NCBI GenBank assembly: GCA_020025255.1
Contig: JAHHSK010000036.1
Span: 1-19,904 of the forward strand
Length of the DNA stretch: 19,904 nucleotides
Direction of reading: 5' to 3'
Source: Ruthenibacterium sp.
GTDB taxonomy: Bacteria > Bacillota > Clostridia > Oscillospirales > Ruminococcaceae
A model generated the notes under the pieces. The model saw nothing but the letters and a program-made list of their open reading frames with translations. It was not told where the DNA came from and did not search any database. Positions 6,870 to 13,833 of the stretch are shown one piece after another (positions within the stretch are counted from its first letter, which is position 1; each line of letters starts with the position of its first letter). The position numbers and the translations under genes are program-made.

Positions 6870-6898
6870 AAATATGGGCTGCCGGCAGCAGCCCATAT
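6868..6898 (-). terminator. Intrinsic terminator of the exporter operon
   Basis: A perfect 11-bp stem (6872-6882 with 6888-6898), loop CGGCA. Read on the minus strand it is followed by TTTTTATT. It overlaps the last codon and stop of the opposing gene at 5991-6869. Confidence 0.7.
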
Positions 6899-6936
6899 CG
6901 AGATCCAAAGCACCAAAAGAAACCTGGCTCTATTTT

Positions 6937-6976
6937 ATCGGGCGTCTTCCGCTGGAAGGCGCCCGATTTGTTTTTT
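6937..6976 (+). terminator. Intrinsic terminator of the 5991 gene
   Basis: A 14-bp stem (6937-6950 with 6954-6967, one G-T pair), a 3-base loop and TTTGTTTTTT after it on the plus strand. Confidence 0.88.
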
Positions 6977-7031
6977 CCAAGGCAAACGGGATGCCCCAAA
7001 ACACCGCACGGCATGCCCCGTTTGCCGTATC

Positions 7032-7400
7032 TTACCCAAAAATAAGCTTTGCAGCGAACCCCAAAAGCACCAGCCAAATCAGCGCGACCGGAAGCGCACA
7101 GAACCACTTTTTCGGTTTGCCGTTTTTCCATATTTCTTTTGCCGCTGTCCGGCTGCGCTGCCATACGGGCTGCGGGATGCAGCGGATCGTCACCGACACC
7201 AACAACGGCAGCAGGATCAGATCATCCAGATATCCCAAAACCGGAATAAAATCCGGCACCAGATCGATGGGCGACAGCGCATAGCACACCGTCACCGCCG
7301 CAAGCATTTTCGCGTACCATGGCGTTTGCCGATCCTTGAGCGCAAGGAACACTGCGGGGATATCCGCCTTGAGCTGTTTTGCTTTTTCTTTGATTTTCAA
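7032..7400 (-). CDS. YkvA family (DUF1232) small membrane protein
   Basis: The 122-residue product carries the DUF1232 signature: the hydrophobic pair around YALSPIDLVPDFIPVLGYLD (40-59), then a basic loop and a C-terminal membrane segment (about 100-120). The family is widespread and of unknown function. The start is TTG at 7400, with AAGGAG 8 bases upstream in the 21-base gap after abcB; no ATG or GTG lies at that place. As last gene of the marR-abcA-abcB operon it may be co-regulated with the exporter. That link is positional only. Confidence 0.9.
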   Translation of the reverse strand: MKIKEKAKQLKADIPAVFLALKDRQTPWYAKMLAAVTVCYALSPIDLVPDFIPVLGYLDDLILLPLLVSVTIRCIPQPVWQRSRTAAKEIWKNGKPKKWFCALPVALIWLVLLGFAAKLIFG

Positions 7401-7421
7401 ATCGCCCGCTCCTTATCTGCA

Positions 7422-9059
7422 TTATTGCGCAATGGTAATGCACCGCCCGCCGCTGTATTCATACAAGCGATGGGAAATCGACAGCATCGTGCGGTTGCGG
7501 GATGCCGCCTGCAATGCCTCCAGCACCCGCTGCTCGGTATCCGAATCCAGATTGGCCGTGATCTCATCCAGCAAAAGGATCTGCGGATCGGATGCGATCG
7601 CCCTTGCAATGGACAGCAGCTGGATCTGCCCTTGGGAAAACAGCGATTCCTGATACGGGGTATCCAGCCCCTTTGCAAACTGTTTTACCGTACTCCAAAG
7701 CCCCACGGTATCCAATGCCTGTATCACCTGGCTGCGGCAGATATCGGGATCTGCCAGTGTGATCTGATCCTGAATGCTGCCGGGCACCGCATGGAACGTC
7801 TGTTCCACATAGCCGAACCGCTTTCGTTTTTCCTCCTGCGGGATGCCGCATGCATTTTGGCCATAGATCTGCACCGACCCGCTCCACGGCTCATACAGCC
7901 CCAAAAGAAGCTTGAACACGGTGCTTTTTCCCGCGCCGGTTCTTCCGATCAGCGTAATATGCTCCCCGGTCTGCACCGTCAGCGAAACGTCATGCAGGAT
8001 CTCCTTATCTGCTTCATATCCAAAACAAAGCCCCTTCAGGCAGACCGCCGGTGCATCGCAGAGCCGATCGCGCCCGGCTTGCTCCGCAAGGGCTTTTTCC
8101 GGTTCCTGCATAAAGGCGTTGATCCTGCGGATGCCTGCGGCAGCCGATTGAATGTTCTGGATCTCCATGCCGATGCTTTCCAGCGGTTCAAAAATTTTGC
8201 CCACATACGAGATGACCGCAACCGCCGTTCCCACCGACATGCCGAAAAAATGCATGAGCCAGCCGCCTCTTGCCGACAGGATCATCATGACTGCCACCAG
8301 CACCGTGCTGACCGTTATGATAATGGGCGAGTAAACGGCATCGTAGAAATTCGAGCGTTCCACCGCGTGAAAGCCTTCCTGTATATAGGTAGCATAGCGC
8401 TGCTCCATATATTCTTCTTTGTTCAGATTATGCAGCGTGCGGATACTGCGGATCGTATCCGGGATGTGGTTATTCGCACGGCCGACGGCCTGCCGGTTAT
8501 CCAGCTGCGCCGCCAGCATCCGCTTTTGGAAAAAGCGTGTCAGACAATACAGCGCAGGCAGCACCAGCAGCATCAACAGCCCAAGACCCGGGCTTTTTAC
8601 AAAAATAATCACAAGAATACTGAAAATGCGGCAGGCATCCGCTGCCATGCTGATGATCCCCGAAGTAAACAGGGTTTCGATCGTATCCACATCCCCCACA
8701 AAGCGGGAAACCGTTGTTCCGGTATCCTGCCGGGTGTAATAATCGGCCGGCAGCGTCTTGAGCTTGCCGCACATAATGCTGCGGATGCGATGCGTTACTT
8801 TTTGCCCGAATATCGTGATCAGGCTTTCCTTGCCGGCATCCAGCACGCCCGACATGCCCACAAACGCAAAATAAAGCAGAATCGTCAGCAGCGAAAGGTC
8901 GTTTCGCTGTGTCAGCGTATTGATGCACCATTCCAAAATCAGCGGCGGGATCAAGCCTGCCCCAATGCTGCCCAGCACCGTAAGAATCAGGAAGAATGAC
9001 AGCTTTCCATGCGCATGCACCGTTTCCCTTACCGCTTTTTTTACGACCTTATCCCGCAT
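7422..9059 (-). CDS. ABC exporter subunit B (permease-ATPase half-transporter)
   Basis: The 545-residue product has six membrane segments (about 20-290) and a nucleotide-binding domain (about 335-545). That domain shows Walker A GRTGAGKST (372-380), Q-loop Q420, Walker B ILLLDE with catalytic E499 and switch H530. The signature motif is FSQGQ (474-478) instead of LSGGQ. Together with the partner's D490 this is the pattern of a heterodimeric multidrug-type exporter with one degenerate ATP site. The ATG at 9059 follows an AAGGAAGGGG stretch and overlaps the end of abcA by 11 bases. The C-terminus stops 15 residues after the switch histidine, about 30 short of usual. The likely substrate is a toxic or amphiphilic compound, given the MarR gene; specificity is unknown. 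Confidence 0.93.
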   Translation of the reverse strand: MRDKVVKKAVRETVHAHGKLSFFLILTVLGSIGAGLIPPLILEWCINTLTQRNDLSLLTILLYFAFVGMSGVLDAGKESLITIFGQKVTHRIRSIMCGKLKTLPADYYTRQDTGTTVSRFVGDVDTIETLFTSGIISMAADACRIFSILVIIFVKSPGLGLLMLLVLPALYCLTRFFQKRMLAAQLDNRQAVGRANNHIPDTIRSIRTLHNLNKEEYMEQRYATYIQEGFHAVERSNFYDAVYSPIIITVSTVLVAVMMILSARGGWLMHFFGMSVGTAVAVISYVGKIFEPLESIGMEIQNIQSAAAGIRRINAFMQEPEKALAEQAGRDRLCDAPAVCLKGLCFGYEADKEILHDVSLTVQTGEHITLIGRTGAGKSTVFKLLLGLYEPWSGSVQIYGQNACGIPQEEKRKRFGYVEQTFHAVPGSIQDQITLADPDICRSQVIQALDTVGLWSTVKQFAKGLDTPYQESLFSQGQIQLLSIARAIASDPQILLLDEITANLDSDTEQRVLEALQAASRNRTMLSISHRLYEYSGGRCITIAQ

Positions 9060-10782
9060 TTTCGCTTTCCCCTTCCTTGCCCGTATCCCCTTGCGTCTGC
9101 ATACGGTATAATCCGGCATATTCCGGATGGCTTTGCATGAGCTTTTCGTGATCCGACACGGTAACGGTTCCGTCCTCCAGCCAAAGAACGCGCGTCATGC
9201 GCGAAAACAGCGAAAGCCTATGGGAAATCAGCAGCACGGTACTATTTTCGGCAAGCCGGCAAAGCACGGAAAAGATTCGCTGCTCGGTCTGCATATCCAC
9301 GGCAGAAAAGGGGTCATCCAAAACCAAGATCTCTTTGCGGTGCCACAAGGTCCTGGCCAATGCGATGCGCGCCTTCTGCCCGCCGGAAAGCGTGATGCCC
9401 CCATTGCCGATGCGCGTATGGATCCCTTCCGGCAGCTGCTGCACTTCCTGCGTCATATCGACCCAGGAAAGCGCCTGCCACGCATCCCCGCTTTCCCCAA
9501 GAAGGATGTTTTCCTCAATGGTGCCGCCGATCAGCTCCGGATCATGCCCCATATAGGTGACGCGCCCGTTTATCTGGATTTTCCCCTGATAGGGCAGTTC
9601 CCCCAAAAACAATTTTCCAAACGTGGTCTTTCCGCTGGCAACCGGCCCGGTAATGCCGATGATCTCCCCCCGCTTTGCCGAAAAGGATACATCCGAAAAC
9701 AGGCTTTTGCCCCCGGCATAGCCAAACGATACCTGCTGCAGCTCCATGGTTTTCCCGCGCGGCATCTCTTTGTCCGAAGCGAGCGGCTTTTTCATCCCCT
9801 GCGCTTGCGCCGGGGCCAAAAACGGCTGGATCCGCTTCCACGAAACTGCGGCCTTCTGCACGGAATTAAACAGCTTTGCCGCCTTGGAGGATTTTGCCGC
9901 CAGCTTGGTAAAGCAGGACAGATAGGTTACAAATGCAGCAATATCCCACGGTGTCCAGCCCTGACCCAATACGTTTTTTCCGCCAAACCAAAGGATGCAC
10001 ACACACCCTGCCATGGAAATCACAAGATAGATCGGCTGCATTACATTTTCCCAGATATTGGCGCGAACCGCCTTGTCTTCATAATCCGAAAGGCATTGTT
10101 CGTATGCGCTGTCGCGCCGGGATTCCTGCCCGTAGATGCGATAGCTCAGCGCATTGCCGATCCGATCATAGGTTGCCGCATTCAGGCGTTCTGCACTTTT
10201 TTTATATTCCTTCGCATTTTGCGTTACGGTTTTCTTGAGCCGGTCCGCAATATAATAGGCGATCGGCGGGAACGCCATAGAAAGAACCGTCAGCCGCCAA
10301 TCGTATTGAAACAGCATCACGATATATGCGAGCATCACCACACCGGTATCGAAAACTTCCGTTGTGAATTTCCGGATCCCTTCCACACAGGCATCCACAT
10401 CGGAAATCGCCTTTGTCATCAGCGCGCCGACCCCTTCCTGCTGCAGTTCCCTTTTGCTTTTGAAAACCATGCTGTGGTAAAGTTCCTGCTTCATATCGCG
10501 ATTGATCTGATTTGCAAATTTACGCACATACAGGCGTTTGACGTACCGCATCACCTGTACCGCCGCAATGACCGCCACATAAGCCAGCGCAAGCCGCACC
10601 ATATCCCGAAAGCCCTGCGTGCCCGCGATCACTTCACACAGCCGCTGCGCCAGCTTTCCTTCAAACCAGGGTCCGGCTATCATACCGATATTATAAAGCA
10701 AGCCGGATACCGCAACAATGGCAAGGCTTGCTTTCACGGGCTTTAAGTACGTTCCGATCCGCGCCGCTGCTTTATTCTTCAT
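9049..10782 (-). CDS. ABC exporter subunit A (permease-ATPase half-transporter)
   Basis: The 577-residue product has a six-helix transmembrane domain (about 15-300) and a nucleotide-binding domain. That domain has Walker A GPVASGKT (379-386), intact signature LSGGQ (465-469), Walker B ILVLDD (485-490) and switch H521. The usual catalytic glutamate is aspartate D490, and the Q-loop position is histidine (H413 in YMGHDPEL). So its own ATP site, completed by the FSQGQ of subunit B, should be the non-hydrolysing one. The ATG at 10782 follows GGAGGTG by 8 bases. It overlaps the marR-type gene by 11 bases, and its own end overlaps abcB by 11 bases, implying coupled translation of all three. Confidence 0.93.
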   Translation of the reverse strand: MKNKAAARIGTYLKPVKASLAIVAVSGLLYNIGMIAGPWFEGKLAQRLCEVIAGTQGFRDMVRLALAYVAVIAAVQVMRYVKRLYVRKFANQINRDMKQELYHSMVFKSKRELQQEGVGALMTKAISDVDACVEGIRKFTTEVFDTGVVMLAYIVMLFQYDWRLTVLSMAFPPIAYYIADRLKKTVTQNAKEYKKSAERLNAATYDRIGNALSYRIYGQESRRDSAYEQCLSDYEDKAVRANIWENVMQPIYLVISMAGCVCILWFGGKNVLGQGWTPWDIAAFVTYLSCFTKLAAKSSKAAKLFNSVQKAAVSWKRIQPFLAPAQAQGMKKPLASDKEMPRGKTMELQQVSFGYAGGKSLFSDVSFSAKRGEIIGITGPVASGKTTFGKLFLGELPYQGKIQINGRVTYMGHDPELIGGTIEENILLGESGDAWQALSWVDMTQEVQQLPEGIHTRIGNGGITLSGGQKARIALARTLWHRKEILVLDDPFSAVDMQTEQRIFSVLCRLAENSTVLLISHRLSLFSRMTRVLWLEDGTVTVSDHEKLMQSHPEYAGLYRMQTQGDTGKEGESENAG

Positions 10783-11251
10783 CCGGGCACACCTCCGCAG
10801 ACAGCCTTTGCTGCAGATGAACAAAGCCGCTTCGGCTTTCTGCCTTGGAACGGCGGTAAAGCTTTTCCAACAGCCGGCAGAAGGTTTGCTGTTCTTCTTC
10901 GGAAAATTCTTCCAGCAGCCAAGCGTAAAAGGCACGTTCCACCGAAGCCTTGGAGTTTTTGAGCGAATCGGCTTTCGGCGTTGCATACAGCAGACGGCTT
11001 CGGGCATCGGCCGGATTTTCCTTTCGCATCATATACCCTTTGTGTTCCAGACTGACCACGCGCCGGGCAACCGCGCCTTTGTCCATATTCAGCTCCTGCC
11101 CTGCCTCCTTTTGTGAAATGCCGGGATTATGACGAACCAGATGAATCAAATCAAATTCACCGCTTCCGATCCCTTCTTCTTTCATCATCCGAAGCGTCAG
11201 CTTATTTGCCTCCCGCGCGATTTTCGTGATCTGCCGCTTTGTGACATCCAT
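10772..11251 (-). CDS. MarR family transcriptional regulator
   Basis: The 159-residue product has a MarR winged helix-turn-helix (about 35-100, including ISQKEAGQELNMDKGAVARRVVSLEHKG and the wing MRKENPADARSRLLYATPKA) between dimerisation helices. Such proteins are dimeric repressors released by small phenolic or toxic ligands. The ATG at 11251 follows AGGAGGG by 9 bases. It leads an operon with the two exporter subunits and overlaps abcA, so it is probably the exporter's repressor. A perfect 9-bp inverted repeat lies between its promoter and ribosome binding site and is the likely operator. Confidence 0.93.
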   Translation of the reverse strand: MDVTKRQITKIAREANKLTLRMMKEEGIGSGEFDLIHLVRHNPGISQKEAGQELNMDKGAVARRVVSLEHKGYMMRKENPADARSRLLYATPKADSLKNSKASVERAFYAWLLEEFSEEEQQTFCRLLEKLYRRSKAESRSGFVHLQQRLSAEVCPDEE

Positions 11252-11267
11252 TCTAACGATCCCTCCT

Positions 11268-11291
11268 AATTGGTTGAAGGTACAACCAATT
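11268..11291 (-). promoter_or_regulatory. Candidate MarR operator
   Basis: AATTGGTTG (11268-11276) and CAACCAATT (11283-11291) are perfect inverted repeats with a 6-base spacer. They sit between the candidate -10 box and the ribosome binding site of the marR-type gene, a normal position for autorepression. Confidence 0.75.
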
Positions 11292-11294
11292 TAC

Positions 11295-11322
11295 AGTGTA
11301 TCACATCCGCAGCGAAAAGCAA
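11295..11322 (-). promoter_or_regulatory. Candidate promoter of the marR-exporter operon
   Basis: On the minus strand TTGCTT (11322-11317), a 16-base spacer and TACACT (11300-11295). The predicted start falls inside the inverted repeat at 11268-11291. Confidence 0.5.
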
Positions 11323-11423
11323 AGTTCCATTTTCATTTTTTTGCTTCGTGTGCAAAATCCCCCGCCCCGGCAATGCTTCGAAAGCACAAGGCGGATTTTG
11401 GGCAGATCCTCCCCGCTTTGGCG

Positions 11424-11455
11424 CAAAAAAAGCGGCACAGCCGAAGCTATGCCGC
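11424..11455 (-). terminator. Intrinsic terminator of birA-bioY
   Basis: On the minus strand a 10-bp stem (11455-11446 with 11441-11432, one G-T pair) closes a TTCG tetraloop and is followed by seven T. It lies about 60 bases beyond the bioY stop. Confidence 0.9.
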
Positions 11456-11513
11456 ACTTTGTATTCCTTGTTTTGCCGGAGGATCGTATGATGCATTCTC
11501 TGCCGCGCTGTAA

Positions 11514-12053
11514 TTACAGCACCCCTGCCTTGCGCATACGCTTTGAAAGCTGCCGCCCCAGCCACAGTGCCGCAGCTGCCTTTGCCAAATCGGGGATGAC
11601 AAACGGCACGACGCAGCTCATCAGCGCTTTTGGCAGATCCGTTCCCGTAACGATCATAAACCACGCCGTTCCCAATGCGTAGCAGATGAGCAGCCCAAGA
11701 AGCATGGCTGCCGCCGCCGGGGCATTTTTTTCGGTGCGATGCGCCGCAACGGAGGTAAGCACCGCCATGAACAGATATGCGATGATGTATCCGCCCGTCG
11801 GGCCAAACAGCGCGGTCGGCCCGGCCATAAAGCCGGCAAAGACCGGAACGCCCACCGCACCCATGAGCATATAGACCGCCATAGATGCACCGGCCCACAG
11901 CGGGGACAGCATCATCCCGGCAAGATACGCACCGAATACCCCAAGGTTGAACGGAACCGGGCCGATCGGCAAACGGATCTGCGATAAAACGGCCGTAAGC
12001 GCAGCAAACAGCGCGCTGAGGATCAATTCCTTTACTGCAAATTTTTGTTTCAT
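11514..12053 (-). CDS. bioY: Biotin transporter BioY (ECF S component)
   Basis: Membrane subunit that binds biotin and imports it, alone or with a shared ECF energising module not seen here. The 179-residue product has about six membrane segments. It has the BioY stretches RLPIGPVPFNLG (27-38) and MAGPTALFGPTGGYIIAYL (76-94). The ATG at 12053 follows AAAGGA. It lies 40 bases after birA in the same direction with no terminator between, so it should share the birA promoter and operator. No biotin synthesis genes are in the window, which suits a scavenging role. Confidence 0.95.
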   Translation of the reverse strand: MKQKFAVKELILSALFAALTAVLSQIRLPIGPVPFNLGVFGAYLAGMMLSPLWAGASMAVYMLMGAVGVPVFAGFMAGPTALFGPTGGYIIAYLFMAVLTSVAAHRTEKNAPAAAAMLLGLLICYALGTAWFMIVTGTDLPKALMSCVVPFVIPDLAKAAAALWLGRQLSKRMRKAGVL

Positions 12054-12093
12054 GGTGATTCTTCCTTTCCGCGCAGCGTCGTGCGCATTCCGA

Positions 12094-13062
12094 TTATTCC
12101 AACCGGATACTGACTTCCCCGGTCGAAAGCTCCTCCTGTGTGCCGTCCGGCAGGATCACCAGCAGATGTCCGTCATCTGTGATCTCTTTCGCGCGCGCGG
12201 GGCGGCGCTCACCGTTCTGCACAATAAAAATGTCCCGCCCCGGAACAAAGTTCCGCGCACGGTATTCCTGCATAAAGGCGGTATCCGGCAGCTGCCGGCA
12301 CAGCTCCAGCAGTTCATCGGCTATGGCTGCCGCAATTTGGCAGCGATCGGCCGTTTCCCCCGCGCGGAAGATCGAGCCTGCAATTTCGGCAATCTCCTGC
12401 GGCCAGCCGCCCTGCGGTTCAAAGCAGTTCAGCCCGATGCCCACGACCAGATAATCCACGCCGCCCGTTTCCATATCCGCCGAAGCCTCGGTCAGGATGC
12501 CGCAGCATTTGCGCCCGTTGAAAAACAGATCGTTCACCCATTTGATCGAAAGCTGTCTGCCGGTTGTTTTTTCCACGGCGCGGCACACCGCCACCGCCGC
12601 CGCGCTTGTAACAAGCACCGCACTTTCCATAGGCAGGCAGCTGCGCACCACCATGGACAGGTACAGCCCGGTGCCCGGCGGGGATACAAAGCTGCGCCCG
12701 CGCCTTCCGCGCCCGCCGGTCTGTCGATCCGCGATCACTAGCGTACCATGCACCGCCCCTTGTGCCGCAAGCTGTTTTGCCGTTGTATTGGTAGAGACAA
12801 GCTCGGCTTCCACAACGATCGGCAGCGAGGGGTCCTTGCGATATTTTCGGATGCCCTGCACGCTCAGCACATTATTTTCCTCACTGAGGGTATATCCTTT
12901 GTTCTGCACCGCTTCGATCCGGTGACCTTCCTTTTTCAAATCACCGACGGCCTTCCATACCGCCGTGCGGGAAACGCCCAGCTGCTGCGCCAGTATTTCC
13001 CCGGAAAGCGGTGTGCCGCGGTTTTCTTCCAGATATCGAAGCACCCGTTCTTTTGTCGTCAT
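12094..13062 (-). CDS. birA: Bifunctional biotin protein ligase / biotin operon repressor BirA
   Basis: Activates biotin to biotinyl-AMP, attaches it to carboxylase carrier domains and, as the biotinyl-AMP dimer, represses biotin genes. The 322-residue product has an N-terminal winged helix (1-60, QQLGVSRTAVWKAVGDLKKE). The catalytic domain has GRGRRGR (117-123), KWVND (174-178, V where P is usual) and GIGLN (208-212). A small C-terminal SH3-like domain (about 270-322) follows. The presence of the DNA-binding domain predicts a group II, regulatory enzyme. The ATG at 13062 follows AAGGGG. A BirA-type operator overlaps its promoter and bioY follows, so the operon is probably autoregulated by biotin. 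Confidence 0.95.
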   Translation of the reverse strand: MTTKERVLRYLEENRGTPLSGEILAQQLGVSRTAVWKAVGDLKKEGHRIEAVQNKGYTLSEENNVLSVQGIRKYRKDPSLPIVVEAELVSTNTTAKQLAAQGAVHGTLVIADRQTGGRGRRGRSFVSPPGTGLYLSMVVRSCLPMESAVLVTSAAAVAVCRAVEKTTGRQLSIKWVNDLFFNGRKCCGILTEASADMETGGVDYLVVGIGLNCFEPQGGWPQEIAEIAGSIFRAGETADRCQIAAAIADELLELCRQLPDTAFMQEYRARNFVPGRDIFIVQNGERRPARAKEITDDGHLLVILPDGTQEELSTGEVSIRLE

Positions 13063-13092
13063 ATTTTTCCCCTTTTCTTTTCTGCTTTTTTT

Positions 13093-13120
13093 ATTATACC
13101 GAAAAACACCCTATTGTCAA
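13093..13120 (-). promoter_or_regulatory. birA-bioY promoter
   Basis: On the minus strand a perfect TTGACA (13120-13115), a 16-base spacer and a perfect TATAAT (13098-13093). The -35 box lies inside the downstream arm of the inverted repeat at 13104-13155. Confidence 0.85.
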
Positions 13121-13155
13121 CCATTTTTTGAATCATGGTTAACAATAGGGTGTTT
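13104..13155 (-). promoter_or_regulatory. BirA operator with extended arms, also a terminator hairpin
   Basis: Two 21-base arms (13104-13124 and 13135-13155) are inverted repeats with one mismatch and a 10-base spacer. The core TGGTTAACAATAG with its partner ATTGTCAACCA matches the Firmicute BirA operator pattern, TTGTTAACC separated by about 14 bases from GGTTAACAA. The outer AAACACCCTA/TAGGGTGTTT pairing is beyond that pattern. Read on the minus strand the stem is followed by TTTTTC, so it can also end transcription from the DUF1361 gene, whose stop is 4 bases away. The single mismatch (C at 13118) creates the TTGACA -35 box. Confidence 0.85.
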
Positions 13156-13159
13156 CCGT

Positions 13160-13810
13160 TTATTTTTCGCGCGGGGCAACGGCATCATAGCACATCCACA
13201 AAAGGAACACCGCCCCCGCAAAACTCAGCGTCATTTGAAGTGCAAAAAGATCCAGCTGCGAAACGATCGTTTGAAGCAGCCGCATCGGGTCAAGCACATC
13301 CCAGCTGTTGAGCCGCAGGAAGCGTCCGATATATACCCCGAAGCCGCTGAGCAGCATGACGGCCGCGCCGGCGAGGCGCACCGTCCGGCGGGATGTTCCG
13401 TTCAGCAGCTGTCGGCGGCAGATGCGCATGGACATAAGCCCCGCAAATGCGCCCAGCGCCGCACCGACTGCAAACAGCAGTGTCAGCACCCAGCCCGCTG
13501 CATCGTGGACATAGTGCATCCGGCCCTGCGCTGCGCGCCATTCCAGCGTCGGCATATGCACAAGATCCGTCAAAAGATAAAAGGCATTGGGCAGGAACAG
13601 CAGCCACAGCGCGGCAAGCAGGGCGCGCAGCGGCTTTTTTGTGCTGCGGCCGATCGCCAAGGCAAAACACAGCGGCAGCGCCGCAAGCACAATATTCAGC
13701 GCCTGCCCCGCCGCAAGGAAGTTGCCTGTCAGCGGCACATACAATAGACACACTCCAAAATAACAGCCGCAGCTTAACAGCATCCTGCGCGCCGGTGATG
13801 TTTCGTTCAT
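13160..13810 (-). CDS. DUF1361 membrane protein
   Basis: The 216-residue product has about six membrane segments. It carries the conserved DUF1361 stretches FLPNAFYLLTDLVH (about 72-85) and GVYIGRFLRLNSWDVL (about 157-172). The function of the family is unknown. The ATG at 13810 follows AAGGAGG by 5 bases. It lies 23 bases after the DUF362 gene in the same direction, so they form a two-gene operon. Its transcript should end in the long inverted repeat that starts 4 bases after its stop. Confidence 0.9.
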   Translation of the reverse strand: MNETSPARRMLLSCGCYFGVCLLYVPLTGNFLAAGQALNIVLAALPLCFALAIGRSTKKPLRALLAALWLLFLPNAFYLLTDLVHMPTLEWRAAQGRMHYVHDAAGWVLTLLFAVGAALGAFAGLMSMRICRRQLLNGTSRRTVRLAGAAVMLLSGFGVYIGRFLRLNSWDVLDPMRLLQTIVSQLDLFALQMTLSFAGAVFLLWMCYDAVAPREK

Positions 13811-13833
13811 CCGTCCTCCTTATCCAATTCCGG

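Noticed and set aside
10783..11007. Upstream in-frame extension of exporter subunit A
   Set aside because: It is antisense-like shadow sequence inside the marR-type gene in another frame; the ATG at 10782 has GGAGGTG at the right spacing.
11508..11519. Perfect 12-bp palindrome CTGTAATTACAG over the bioY stop codon
   Set aside because: Short, mostly within coding sequence, not near a promoter and not repeated; probably chance.
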